Source: Spirochaetota bacterium (GTDB taxonomy: Bacteria > Spirochaetota > Spirochaetia > Treponematales > Rectinemataceae). Taken from it: a DNA stretch of 64,000 bases. The position numbers were made by a program, and so were the translations under genes. The DNA is taken from assembly GCA_029265255.1 (NCBI GenBank), contig JAJUJQ010000006.1:62001-126000 (forward strand), given 5' to 3'. Shown piece after piece: positions 34,743-43,217 of this stretch (the first letter of the stretch is position 1; each line of letters starts with the position of its first letter). Under the pieces are notes generated by a model, which saw only the letters and a program-made list of their open reading frames with translations, made no database searches and was not told where the DNA came from.

Positions 34743-37534
34743 TTTTGCTCCATGGTTTCGAGAAGGATGCGAAAAGTGTCACGCATGAGCGATTCCACGC
34801 GGGGCGAAAGCGGCGCCGGAAGGCCGTAGAGACGGTACGCGCTCTCTACTTCATAACCGCCCTCGGCACAGGCTTCGGGCGGGGGTATATAGCCGATAGT
34901 GCCATTACTGTAGCCGCTGATGAGAATCAAGGGAGCTGCGAAGGGTACCGCAGCAGACGATCGACCAGCAGTCATGTTCCTGAGGCGGTTCCCGGTCGAA
35001 CTGAATACTTCTCCTGGGATGCTGAATACACGGGCAGCCGATCCGATTGTGACAAGCGAGAAAAACGCGCGGACTGTATTAGGCCTGATATAGGAGCCAT
35101 GCTCGTCGAAGTGGTGGTCAAGAAGGCTTTGGGCCCAGATCAGATCAGCTTTGAGGAGGAGGCTGGCATTGTCGTGGGCGGCGAGAAAGCTCGAGCCGAT
35201 GGTCAACGGCGGGGCATGTGGTTTTGCATTGAGTTCGGCCTCCAATTTTTGTTTGAGTCTTAGCAAGGCATCGTATGAAGGGAGTGGTTCAAGAGGCATC
35301 TCCACCATGACGGCCCTGGCAGACAAATGTGGCTCGCAGACAGGCGCGGGAGCGCCTTGTGTGAGCGAGAGGACCAGTGCATCGTAGCAAGCTTGTGCAA
35401 TTATCCTGCCAAAGCGAAGAATGTCCGCCTCGGTTCCTTCTCTGAAATCTTTCCCGCTTTCCGTGAGTATCATAGGTCTCACATCGCCGCAGGCTCCCTG
35501 CAGCACTATAACCGGCACATGAGTTCCCGAAACCCCGCGCAATTTCGCGCCGAGAAGGGCTGCCGCGCGCCCAGGATAATCCGCGGAAATCGCGTTGACG
35601 CACACGCCGAGTGTCGTGGGATGCACCGCGGTGTTGATCAGTACGCTGCATGGACGGTTTTTCGCATCGAGAAAGAAGAGGGCGCGGATCACGTCGTCAC
35701 GATCGCCCATGGGATTCGGGCGCATCATAATACGTCCGCTCTGGGGATCCCGGGAACGGCGGTTGATACCGATTCCCGGCACACGCACCGAAAGCGGCAG
35801 GATTGCGACAGGCTGGAGCCGGCGGAGAGCGCGGTCGCATGCCCGGACCATCGATACTTTAAGCGTGTGGAGGAATACATCATCTGGTTCAAGTCCGGCA
35901 AGCGAGATGGTCGGTGGGGCGGTGTGCACATGGGTAGCCGCCAGAATAATATTGTCCTCAGGTACCATAAACCGTCGAGAGAGCTCCTGACGCATGCGGG
36001 TTGCCCACAAGGTGTCGAATTCGAGCACATCGGCCGAGACGATCAGCACGCGCGTCCAGGGCGATGAGAGCCACAAGGCGCGTACACGTAGCGGATCAAG
36101 CTCGCGTTCCGCGGTTCCTGTGCGCGCGATGTGTCCCTGCAGGCGTGCGCCAATCCTTGCGGGAATTCTGCTTTCCGCACCACCAGCTTGAAGGCACGCC
36201 ATGCTAGCAAGCACTCCATATGCCTGCATGAGAGGAATGCCTGTGTGGTAGCCGGGATCAAGGTCGGGGGTAGCCGGAATGAAGGGGATTACCTTGCCTT
36301 CATAGGAAAGCGTTTGAACTGGAATGCCGATCTTTGAAGGCGCACAGTAGCGGCGTTCGATGCAGTCGAGACAGGATGCAATTTCGGTCATCAATGCCTC
36401 GGTTTCTTCGACGTGGGACAAAGCGAGAAGTTCCGAAAGGGTGCGGACTGCTTCGAATATCGACCACCAGGGGCAGCGAGAATCAATGATTGTGCCGGTA
36501 TCGGTACTGATCTGGCGTACGATGCCCCCATGGGGAGCCCGAAAGCGAGTCAGGGCGTTACGGGCGATATCGCTCAGCAGCGCTCTGTGCGTGTTCGCTT
36601 CGGGAGCGGTCGTATCACTGCGACGCAGGCACTGCAACGCCAGTCCTGCGAATTCAATCGCGTGGCCGGGATTGCTCGTCTGTGAATGGGGCACGTCGAG
36701 CAAAAGAGGCCCCAGGTTCGGCGAATAGTCATAATATGTGGCGAGCACCGCATCGATGCAAGCCTGGCCTCGTTTCCAGTCTTCCAAAAGCAGGCAGGCC
36801 CCGAGGGCGATCATGAGGCATTCGTAACCATTGGCATGTATCGCTGGTTGCGTGGAGCCGTTATTCATTGGAAGTTGGTCATTTACGCCGTTTCCTGCGA
36901 GCACAGCATCGACTGCCAGTTCGAGTTCTGGCCGTATCCAGGCGAGGTCCTTTTCCAGCTGTTCCACGCGCGCCCAAGCATACAGGCCGCGCAGCACAAA
37001 AAGCTGTGTCAGCGTAACCTTTCGGGCTCCTGTCTCCGCATCCGCCGCGCGGTCTGGCGCGCTGTTGTATCGCGGCTGGCCTTTCGAATCCATGACGAAG
37101 GCCGCCCGCACCTTTCTGCTTTCGACCAGCCGCTCCATTACCGTGCCATACAATACATTTCCAGCTTCTCGCAACCGTTCGGCATCGAGAATGCCGTGCC
37201 CCCGAGTCACTTCCGCACACTGCAGGTGGGCTGCCATTGATTCGAGGCCGCGCCCCTGAATCCAGCCATAGACGCGATCGCGGCGATAATGTTCTGGCGG
37301 CGGCATGCGCCTGCGGCCCGTTACGGGGTCGATCTTTAAATCGATCCAGCCAAAGGTTGTGCGGCTGGCAAGCACGCGCCGTGTCACGGTGCTGATAACC
37401 GGCGCAATAATGTTCCGGATGCGAGTCAGCATGACTGCCGCGGTCATCGCTCGAGCGCGTGCGCCCAGATCATTATCTGGAACCATCGGCGTGTCTGGTA
37501 CTGGTTCGCCCATTTCACGCTCTATGCCTTGCAT
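34739..37534 (-). CDS. Large protein with C-terminal neutral ceramidase-like domain
   Basis: This 931-residue protein has no signal peptide. Residues ~1-470 are helical, with repeated Trp, Glu and Leu patterns suggesting an alpha/alpha toroid like those of uronyl hydrolases and lyases. Residues ~480-900 match the neutral/alkaline non-lysosomal ceramidase fold. Probable metal ligands are in AATHVHTAPP and NTAVHPTTLG. The nucleophile motif, GDVSPN in Pseudomonas ceramidase (from memory), here reads GDVRPM, so the serine is missing. The protein is therefore unlikely to be a ceramidase. Its neighbours are a SIS isomerase and a sugar epimerase-like protein, so a sugar-derived substrate is more likely. 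It overlaps the epimerase gene by 4 bases. Confidence 0.75.
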   Translation of the reverse strand: MQGIEREMGEPVPDTPMVPDNDLGARARAMTAAVMLTRIRNIIAPVISTVTRRVLASRTTFGWIDLKIDPVTGRRRMPPPEHYRRDRVYGWIQGRGLESMAAHLQCAEVTRGHGILDAERLREAGNVLYGTVMERLVESRKVRAAFVMDSKGQPRYNSAPDRAADAETGARKVTLTQLFVLRGLYAWARVEQLEKDLAWIRPELELAVDAVLAGNGVNDQLPMNNGSTQPAIHANGYECLMIALGACLLLEDWKRGQACIDAVLATYYDYSPNLGPLLLDVPHSQTSNPGHAIEFAGLALQCLRRSDTTAPEANTHRALLSDIARNALTRFRAPHGGIVRQISTDTGTIIDSRCPWWSIFEAVRTLSELLALSHVEETEALMTEIASCLDCIERRYCAPSKIGIPVQTLSYEGKVIPFIPATPDLDPGYHTGIPLMQAYGVLASMACLQAGGAESRIPARIGARLQGHIARTGTAERELDPLRVRALWLSSPWTRVLIVSADVLEFDTLWATRMRQELSRRFMVPEDNIILAATHVHTAPPTISLAGLEPDDVFLHTLKVSMVRACDRALRRLQPVAILPLSVRVPGIGINRRSRDPQSGRIMMRPNPMGDRDDVIRALFFLDAKNRPCSVLINTAVHPTTLGVCVNAISADYPGRAAALLGAKLRGVSGTHVPVIVLQGACGDVRPMILTESGKDFREGTEADILRFGRIIAQACYDALVLSLTQGAPAPVCEPHLSARAVMVEMPLEPLPSYDALLRLKQKLEAELNAKPHAPPLTIGSSFLAAHDNASLLLKADLIWAQSLLDHHFDEHGSYIRPNTVRAFFSLVTIGSAARVFSIPGEVFSSTGNRLRNMTAGRSSAAVPFAAPLILISGYSNGTIGYIPPPEACAEGGYEVESAYRLYGLPAPLSPRVESLMRDTFRILLETMEQK

Positions 37535-37543
37535 CGGTTCGTC

Positions 37544-38299
37544 TCAAAGAAGATGCTTGATTCTGCCAATATACCGATTCTGAGATGCCGCGTTCGCCTC
37601 GTCGCCTCCCGGTGTATTGGCGCTTTGCCAGAGCGGCGGGGTAAATCCGTGTTCCAGCAGATAGCGTACTGTCTCGATGACCAGGAGATTGACGGTAAAG
37701 CAGTTGGCGAGTGTCGAACTGGGAGCCACCTTCTGCTCGAGCCCTTGGAACGAGACGATGGCATCGCCGTATGGCATCCATGAGTTGACGAATATATCGA
37801 CGATTTCAAAGAGGTTTTTTCCGCTTGGGTGCCGTGCGGGGTGATCCTTTGGAACCTTTTCTCCGAAGGAACGCGAGGTGACACCGATCGTAGGAATTCC
37901 CCGTCGTTTCGCTTCAAGGGCGGTCTCGATGGTCATCGTGTTGATGCCGTAGGCGTTAACAATGATGAGAACGCCATCCCGAATCCGGTAGGCATCAAGG
38001 ACTGTTTTTGCATATCCCGGAGAGCGCTCGACATGGTTGGAACGAATGGCACCGTTGCAGATCAGCGTTCCGGGGTCAAGAATCGCGTTGATCGGCACAA
38101 GACCACCTGCTCGCCAGAACATTTCCTCCGTCCCCAAATTCGAATGCCCTCCAGTACCGATGACATGGATGAGCTTGTCCTGCATGATTGTGTCGCCCAT
38201 GAGCGCGGCAGCCCGCTCGATGCTTTCGGATGACTCGGAAACCGTACGGGCGAACATGGTACTGATCTGCGAGAAATATTCTTCGGTATAGGTGGACAT
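37544..38299 (-). CDS. SIS-domain sugar isomerase/phosphosugar-binding protein
   Basis: This 251-residue cytoplasmic protein carries one SIS fold (residues ~35-200; HVIGTGGHSNLGTEEMFWRAGG, then the VLIIVNAYGINTMTIETALEAKRRG strand-helix unit). Such proteins isomerise or sense phosphosugars. The C-terminus ends LWQSANTPGGDEANAASQNRY, as seen in uncharacterised 'sugar isomerase domain' proteins. The start follows AAGGAAAAAAC. It is the first gene of the SIS/ceramidase-like/epimerase unit and is served by a near-perfect promoter at 38329-38356. There are 9 bases to the next gene. Confidence 0.85.
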   Translation of the reverse strand: MSTYTEEYFSQISTMFARTVSESSESIERAAALMGDTIMQDKLIHVIGTGGHSNLGTEEMFWRAGGLVPINAILDPGTLICNGAIRSNHVERSPGYAKTVLDAYRIRDGVLIIVNAYGINTMTIETALEAKRRGIPTIGVTSRSFGEKVPKDHPARHPSGKNLFEIVDIFVNSWMPYGDAIVSFQGLEQKVAPSSTLANCFTVNLLVIETVRYLLEHGFTPPLWQSANTPGGDEANAASQNRYIGRIKHLL

Positions 38300-38328
38300 G
38301 TTTTTTCCTTAAAATTGGATATACTCTG

Positions 38329-38356
38329 ATTATAGCGGGTCCGAGGCCCCTGTCAA
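38329..38356 (-). promoter_or_regulatory. Consensus sigma70 promoter of the SIS/ceramidase-like operon
   Basis: On the minus strand TTGACA (38356-38351) and TATAAT (38334-38329) are both perfect consensus hexamers separated by 16 bases. The start codon at 38299 lies about 30 bases downstream. This is the best-matching promoter found in the window. Confidence 0.8.
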
Positions 38357-38384
38357 ATCCGACTGAACGTATAAGGAGGTTCTT

Positions 38385-39395
38385 GTGCTGCACCTCATGC
38401 CATCGGACGCGGAAGGTGTTCTGCGGGCTATCCTCGAGGAACGCGGCTGTCCTGGCTCTCATGCCGCCGTTGTTTCGCACGAAATCGTTCGGAATTCCCT
38501 TGAAGGGACCTATTCCCACGGCATCAATCGCTTCCCCCGCCTCGTAAAGAATATTGATGAGGGCATAATCGATATGAATGCCAAGCCGGTGCGCGAGAGC
38601 AGCGCCGGGGCTCTTGAGCGATATAACGGCAATCTGGGGTTTGGGATTGTGAATGCGTGCATCTGCATGGACAGGGCGATCGAGCTTGCGCGTATGCATG
38701 GCATCGGCTGCGTCGCGCTGAGGAACACCAATCACTGGTTCCGCGCCGCCACGTATGGCTACCAGGCTTGTTCGCAGGGGATGGCTGGTATCTGCTTTAC
38801 CAATACCATGCCTAACATGCCCACGTGGGGCGCGGTCGACCCTCACCTCGGAAACAATCCACTTGTCTATGCCTTCCCCTGGAAAGACGGCGATATCGTG
38901 GTCGATATGGCTATGTCGCAGTATTCCTATGGCGCGTTGGAGGTAGCCTGTCTCAAAGGGACGCAGATGCCGTTTCCGGCCGGTTTTGACACAGAGGGCA
39001 GGCTGACGACCGACCCAGGCGCCGTACTCGCCACAAAACGGAGTCTGCCTATCGGCTATTGGAAGGGTGCCGCGCTCTCCTTCACGCTCGACATTTTTGC
39101 GGCGGCGCTCTCGCTGGGCAACAGTGCTGCTGCTGTCGGCAGACAGGGAGGCGAATACGGCCTCTCCCAGGTATTTATGGCAATCAACATCAACGCGATC
39201 GCTCCCCCGGAGGAGGTCGAACGCATTATTCAAGACGCGGTCAATGACCTGGCTGCGTCCAAACCCGATGGGACAGGAACCCCTATTGTCTATCCCGGCC
39301 AGCGCCGGCGTGCTATCCGTGAGCGCAACGAGGCTGAAGGTATCCCTGTTGACGAGCGTGTGTGGGATGAAATTATTTCTTTACAGAGAAAATAA
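38385..39395 (+). CDS. dlgD: Malate/L-lactate dehydrogenase-family oxidoreductase, DlgD-like
   Basis: This 336-residue NAD(P)-dependent enzyme of the Ldh_2 family is closest by eye to 2,3-diketo-L-gulonate reductase (YiaK). It starts at GTG 38385 after AAGGAGG. Landmarks are the catalytic His in TYSHGINRFPR near residue 47, ALRNTNHWFRAATYGYQA, MPTWGAVDPHLGNNP, and GYWKGAALSFTLDIFAAALS. In E. coli yiaK sits with the TRAP transporter yiaMNO; here a DctPQM set lies 0.8 kb away, so uptake and reduction of a sugar acid is plausible. The SDR gene follows after 20 bases. Confidence 0.85.
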   Translation: MLHLMPSDAEGVLRAILEERGCPGSHAAVVSHEIVRNSLEGTYSHGINRFPRLVKNIDEGIIDMNAKPVRESSAGALERYNGNLGFGIVNACICMDRAIELARMHGIGCVALRNTNHWFRAATYGYQACSQGMAGICFTNTMPNMPTWGAVDPHLGNNPLVYAFPWKDGDIVVDMAMSQYSYGALEVACLKGTQMPFPAGFDTEGRLTTDPGAVLATKRSLPIGYWKGAALSFTLDIFAAALSLGNSAAAVGRQGGEYGLSQVFMAININAIAPPEEVERIIQDAVNDLAASKPDGTGTPIVYPGQRRRAIRERNEAEGIPVDERVWDEIISLQRK

Positions 39396-39415
39396 AAAAT
39401 CGCAAGGAGGCAGCG

Positions 39416-40189
39416 ATGCGTTCGCTTAAGGGGAAAAAAGCACTTGTTACTGGCGGGGCTTCAGGTATTGGGAGGGCGATATCGCTCGAACTTGCCGCGT
39501 GTGGCGCTGAGGTGCTGGTCCACTGTTTCCACAGCCTTGCATCTGCCGAGACTCTCGCGTCAGAAATCCGCGCGCAGGGCGGGGTCGCGGATGTTGTTCA
39601 GGCTGACCTGTCGATACCGGAAGGTGCCGCCATGCTCGCGGACCGAGTCGCGAATTGCTGGGGGAAACTGGATATTCTCGTCAACAATGCGGGCGACCTG
39701 GTCGGGCGCACAAGTCTTGAAAAGCTCGATAACGCGTTCTATCGCAAAGTACTGGCAGTCAATCTGGATTCTACGGTGTACGTGACGCGGGCACTCATTC
39801 CATTGCTCAGAGCGGGCGCGCAACAGGGAGGTGGCGCGTCTGTGGTGAATCTTTCGTCGCTCGCTGGTCGCAAGGGCGGGCATGCCGGCTCCATCATTTA
39901 TTCCGCCGCGAAAGGGGCCATTCTGACGCTGACGCGTTCGCTCTCGACAGAACTGGCGTGCGATGGCATCAGGGTTAACGCGGTCGCGCCGGGCCTCATT
40001 CTCGGCTCAGCCTTCCATGAGCGCTACACGACCGAAGAATCGAAGCAGGCAACGATCAAGACCATACCCCTTGGCCGCGCCGGCACCTGCGAGGACGTCG
40101 CCCGCGCCGTCGCTTTTTTAGCCAGTGAATATGATGGTTTCATTACCGGCGCAACTTTGGACATCAACGGCGGCGTGTATATGGCGTAA
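39416..40189 (+). CDS. Short-chain dehydrogenase/reductase (SDR)
   Basis: This 257-residue classical SDR starts after GCAAGGAGGCAGCG. The cofactor motif is TGGASGIG near residue 12, the NNAG motif is near residue 90, and the catalytic triad is visible as Ser (NLSSLAG), Tyr and Lys (YSAAKGA). Asn and Gly near the C-terminus (FITGATLDINGG) complete the family pattern. It is co-transcribed with the DlgD-like gene, so a sugar or sugar-acid 2-oxo group is a likely substrate. A FabG role is less likely given the context. It converges with dctM three bases downstream. Confidence 0.92.
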   Translation: MRSLKGKKALVTGGASGIGRAISLELAACGAEVLVHCFHSLASAETLASEIRAQGGVADVVQADLSIPEGAAMLADRVANCWGKLDILVNNAGDLVGRTSLEKLDNAFYRKVLAVNLDSTVYVTRALIPLLRAGAQQGGGASVVNLSSLAGRKGGHAGSIIYSAAKGAILTLTRSLSTELACDGIRVNAVAPGLILGSAFHERYTTEESKQATIKTIPLGRAGTCEDVARAVAFLASEYDGFITGATLDINGGVYMA

Positions 40190-40192
40190 CTA

Positions 40193-41476
40193 TTATTTCA
40201 TGAACATGCGGGGCAACACCTCAGTAAACCATGGCACATAGGAGATGAGCAGGAGGACGATAATCATCGCCGGCCAGAGCGGCAGCATTGCGCGGGTGGT
40301 CTTTTCGATTGTCGTTTTTCCCACCATACAGCCGACAAAGAGGCTTGCCCCCACCGGAGGAGTAGTGAGTCCTATGCCGAGATTGAGCATCAGCAAAATA
40401 CCGAAGGTAATCTCGCTCATTCCCACGGCTTTAACGACCGGCAGCAAAATGGGCGTGACGATGACAATGAGCGGCGCGACGTCCATGACCATGCCAAGCA
40501 GCAGTAACAGCACGTCGACTAGCAGGATGATGACGAAACGGTTTGTGCTGATACCCAAGAAGACGCTGAGCACTTTCGCGGGAATCTGCAGGTAGGTCAT
40601 CAGCCAGCCGAAGGCCGACGCGCATCCGATAAGAAAAAGCACCACCGCTGTCGTCTTGAGCGATTCCATCAGAATTGGGCCGATATCCTTCAGCTTGAGT
40701 TCCCGGTAAATGACGAACCCCAGGAACGCCGCGTACACGACGGAGACAGCGGAGGCTTCTGTTGCCGTGAAGATGCCCGCCGCGATGCCTACCACGATGA
40801 TGAGCGCAGCAAGCAAGGCGAAGATTCCATCAACCGCGATTTTCAAGCTCTCGCGGAGCGGTGGCCGCTTCTCGCATGGATACTTGCGCTTGATGGCGAG
40901 GATGTAGCAGGCGATCGACAGGGCAATACCGAGCATAATGCCCGGGATATAGCCAGCAAGGAACAGCTTGCCAATGGAAACGCCACCGGCCACCATGGCG
41001 TAGATCACCATATTGTGTGATGGCGGAATAATGATACCCTGGCTTGCCGAGGTGACCGTAACGGCCACAGAGAATTCCCTGTCGTATCCTTTCTTAACCA
41101 TCATGGGAATCATGATGGAACCGGTGGAGGAGACATCCGCGACCGCAGAACCAGATACACCGCCAAAGAACATCGATTCGATGCAATTGACGATAGCCAG
41201 CCCACCAGGTAGGGGGCCAACCAGGATGTAGGCAAAATCCACGATACGCTTCGCCACGCCACCACGCGCCATGATGTTACCTGCCAGGATGAACAGCGGA
41301 ATGGCGAGCAGGGGGAAGGACTGCATGCTGGCCGCCACTCGCTGGGCGATAATGGCAGGCCCCAGCCCTATGACGGAAGCCGCCAGCAGGGATGCAATGC
41401 CGAGACTGAATGAAATAGGTATTCCCACCAGAATCATGAGGAGAAATGAGCCAAGTAGGACGACTTCAGCGGGCAT
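40193..41476 (-). CDS. dctM: TRAP transporter large permease (DctM), second system
   Basis: This 427-residue inner-membrane channel subunit is taken from MPAEVVLLGSFLLM, preceded by AAGGAG; the frame extends 24 codons upstream without a ribosome site. About 12 helices are present, with MFFGGVSGSAVADVSSTGSI and IIPPSHNMVIYAM, the standard pore signatures. It overlaps the dctQ gene by 11 bases. It is the last gene of dctP-dctQ-dctM and converges with the SDR gene after only three bases. Confidence 0.95.
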   Translation of the reverse strand: MPAEVVLLGSFLLMILVGIPISFSLGIASLLAASVIGLGPAIIAQRVAASMQSFPLLAIPLFILAGNIMARGGVAKRIVDFAYILVGPLPGGLAIVNCIESMFFGGVSGSAVADVSSTGSIMIPMMVKKGYDREFSVAVTVTSASQGIIIPPSHNMVIYAMVAGGVSIGKLFLAGYIPGIMLGIALSIACYILAIKRKYPCEKRPPLRESLKIAVDGIFALLAALIIVVGIAAGIFTATEASAVSVVYAAFLGFVIYRELKLKDIGPILMESLKTTAVVLFLIGCASAFGWLMTYLQIPAKVLSVFLGISTNRFVIILLVDVLLLLLGMVMDVAPLIVIVTPILLPVVKAVGMSEITFGILLMLNLGIGLTTPPVGASLFVGCMVGKTTIEKTTRAMLPLWPAMIIVLLLISYVPWFTEVLPRMFMK

Positions 41477-41978
41477 TTCGGCTCCTTTCGGAAGATTCCT
41501 CCATGATTTCGGACACCTTCCTGAGAATCCGGAGCGCGGCGAAGACAATCATGAAGCCCGCAGCGATGGGAATAATCACATAGCTCACTCCCAGCGACAC
41601 TGGTATGGTGGACATCATGCTAGTCTTCATTGCGTCGGTGATTACAAGACCCTGCGTGAAGAGAAACATGGCAAAATAACCAATGGCGGCGTCGATGATC
41701 AGTTCGGCGACCAGGCTGAGTCTTCGGGGTAATTTTTGAATGAAAAATCTCAGACTCATGTGGTCGCCGGACCATACTGCGGCGGCGGCACCTAGCAGTC
41801 CTATCCACATCATGGCGGTTACCGAGAACTCCTCTACCCAGTATGGGCTCTTTTTGAGCACATAGCGCGCAAAGACCTGCCAGCACACGATGACCGACAG
41901 CATGCCCATGAGGGCAGCTGAGATCGCGGTGAGAAACCGCTCTATCCGATTGATGATCGAAAATAGTTTTGCTTGCAT
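41466..41978 (-). CDS. dctQ: TRAP transporter small permease (DctQ), second system
   Basis: This 170-residue protein has four membrane helices and the DctQ signature RYVLKKSPYWVEEF near residue 40. It starts after GGGAGGCGGCGGC. It lies 23 bases downstream of dctP and overlaps dctM, so the three subunits are coupled. Unlike the first TRAP operon there is no hairpin between dctP and dctQ. Confidence 0.92.
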   Translation of the reverse strand: MQAKLFSIINRIERFLTAISAALMGMLSVIVCWQVFARYVLKKSPYWVEEFSVTAMMWIGLLGAAAAVWSGDHMSLRFFIQKLPRRLSLVAELIIDAAIGYFAMFLFTQGLVITDAMKTSMMSTIPVSLGVSYVIIPIAAGFMIVFAALRILRKVSEIMEESSERSRNAR

Positions 41979-42001
41979 GCCGCCGCCTCCCGGTCGCGTT
42001 A

Positions 42002-42979
42002 TTATTTCGTATTGACAATGGCGTCGATAAGATCTTTTCCCACGATCGGTTCAAATTCTTTCCAGATGTTTCCAATTCTGGCCTGGAATTCAGTGACATC
42101 CCGCACTTCGTTAAAAATCATCCCCTTGGCCTTCAAATCGGAGATGGTCTTGTCGATCATCTCGCCCCAGAGCTGGTTGTGCTTGAGCATCGCTTCATAT
42201 GCGGTCTGCACGATCATATCCTGGATGTTTTTCGGCACGCTGTCGAACACCTTCTTGTTCATCATGAGAAGGTCGGGAATCGATGAATGGCGTGTGTAGC
42301 TGTAGTACTTGGCGACTTCCTGCATATTGAAGCTGAGGACCGTCGGCTCGTTGTTTTCCCAGCCATCAATAATTTTGGTCTGCAAGGCGGAATAGACTTC
42401 TGACTGTCCCATGGGAACAGCAATGCCACCCAGGGCGTTGATGGTGTCGATGAGGGGTTTGGATTGCATGACGCGGATCTTGAGGCCCTTCAAGTCATCC
42501 GGAGTATTGATAGGGCCTTTCGAAGTTGTGATGCTTCTGAATCCAGCATCCATAAAGGCGAGGCCCTTGAAGCCGGCTTTTTCCATATCAGCGAAAAGCC
42601 GCTGCCCGACCGGCCCCTGGAGCACCTTGTGCTGGTGATCGAGATTTCTCCAAATAAAGGGAAGCGAAAGCACCTGGAGCGTAGGGACGTACTGGCCTGC
42701 TGGTCCGCTGGATACCTTGGCGAATTCGAGCGAACCTACTTTTATTGCTTCAATATAGGCTTTTTCGTCGCCCAGCTGCCCGGCGGGGAACAAGGTCACT
42801 TTGATATCTCCGTTGCTCTTGCGCGCGAGTTCGTCCGCGAAGTAGACCAGCGCTTTGTGCACGGGGTGGGTATCCGGCAGCACCGAAGCGAGTTTCCAGT
42901 TGTATTTCGGTGCCGCACCCGCCATGCCGACGGCGATGACCATAAGCGCGATGAATACTGCACATGTGCGTTTCATCAT
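42002..42979 (-). CDS. dctP: TRAP transporter substrate-binding protein (DctP), second system
   Basis: This 325-residue periplasmic receptor starts after AAGGAGG with a signal peptide (residues ~1-22, ending GMAGAA). Family features are YNWKLASVLPDTHPVHKAL at the mature N-terminus, the arginine-bearing LKGLKIRVMQSKPLID in the middle, and QTKIIDGWENNEP. This is the YiaO/DctP branch, whose members bind C4-dicarboxylates, diketogulonate and sugar acids. The position near a DlgD-like reductase makes a sugar acid likely. Transcription starts from a well-formed promoter at 43109-43136 with several palindromes downstream. Confidence 0.93.
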   Translation of the reverse strand: MMKRTCAVFIALMVIAVGMAGAAPKYNWKLASVLPDTHPVHKALVYFADELARKSNGDIKVTLFPAGQLGDEKAYIEAIKVGSLEFAKVSSGPAGQYVPTLQVLSLPFIWRNLDHQHKVLQGPVGQRLFADMEKAGFKGLAFMDAGFRSITTSKGPINTPDDLKGLKIRVMQSKPLIDTINALGGIAVPMGQSEVYSALQTKIIDGWENNEPTVLSFNMQEVAKYYSYTRHSSIPDLLMMNKKVFDSVPKNIQDMIVQTAYEAMLKHNQLWGEMIDKTISDLKAKGMIFNEVRDVTEFQARIGNIWKEFEPIVGKDLIDAIVNTK

Positions 42980-43021
42980 ACGTGAACCTCCTTGCGTGAG
43001 TATCGGCTGTGTCGCCGATTA

Positions 43022-43049
43022 GTGTTCCACAATATGGAACACAATTCCA
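43022..43049. promoter_or_regulatory. Overlapping palindromic operator upstream of dctPQM
   Basis: GTGTTCCA (43022-43029) and TGGAACAC (43035-43042) form a perfect inverted repeat with a 5-base spacer. The right half (TGGAA) also pairs with TTCCA at 43045-43049. The half-sites start at 43025, 43035 and 43045, exactly 10 bases apart, so they lie on one face of the helix. The form resembles IclR-family sites. The regulator is not in this neighbourhood. Confidence 0.65.
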
Positions 43050-43093
43050 TGATCTATGCAAAACAAATGCAGAACATCAATATTCTGCCTCAT

Positions 43094-43136
43094 GGAAATC
43101 CATTTCCTATCATAGTACGATCAGCTGGTTTGTCAA
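43094..43136 (-). promoter_or_regulatory. Promoter of dctPQM with a second palindrome at the start point
   Basis: On the minus strand TTGACA (43136-43131) is 16 bases from TATGAT (43114-43109). At 43094-43107 the perfect inverted repeat GGAAAT-CC-ATTTCC covers the expected transcription start. It resembles the E. coli IclR box (TGGAAAT/ATTTCCA, from memory), a position suited to repression. Confidence 0.55.
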
Positions 43137-43163
43137 GAAATTTTGCGGGATTTGTGTATTTTA

Positions 43164-43193
43164 TTGACAATTGGACAGAGAGGCACGTATTGT
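43164..43193 (+). promoter_or_regulatory. Promoter for the purine phosphorylase/deaminase pair
   Basis: TTGACA (43164-43169) is 18 bases from TATTGT (43188-43193) on the plus strand. The start codon at 43218 follows with GAGG as ribosome site. The promoter is back-to-back with that of dctPQM, about 30 bases away. Confidence 0.5.
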
Positions 43194-43217
43194 GGTTCAA
43201 GAAAGTGAGGAAAATCC

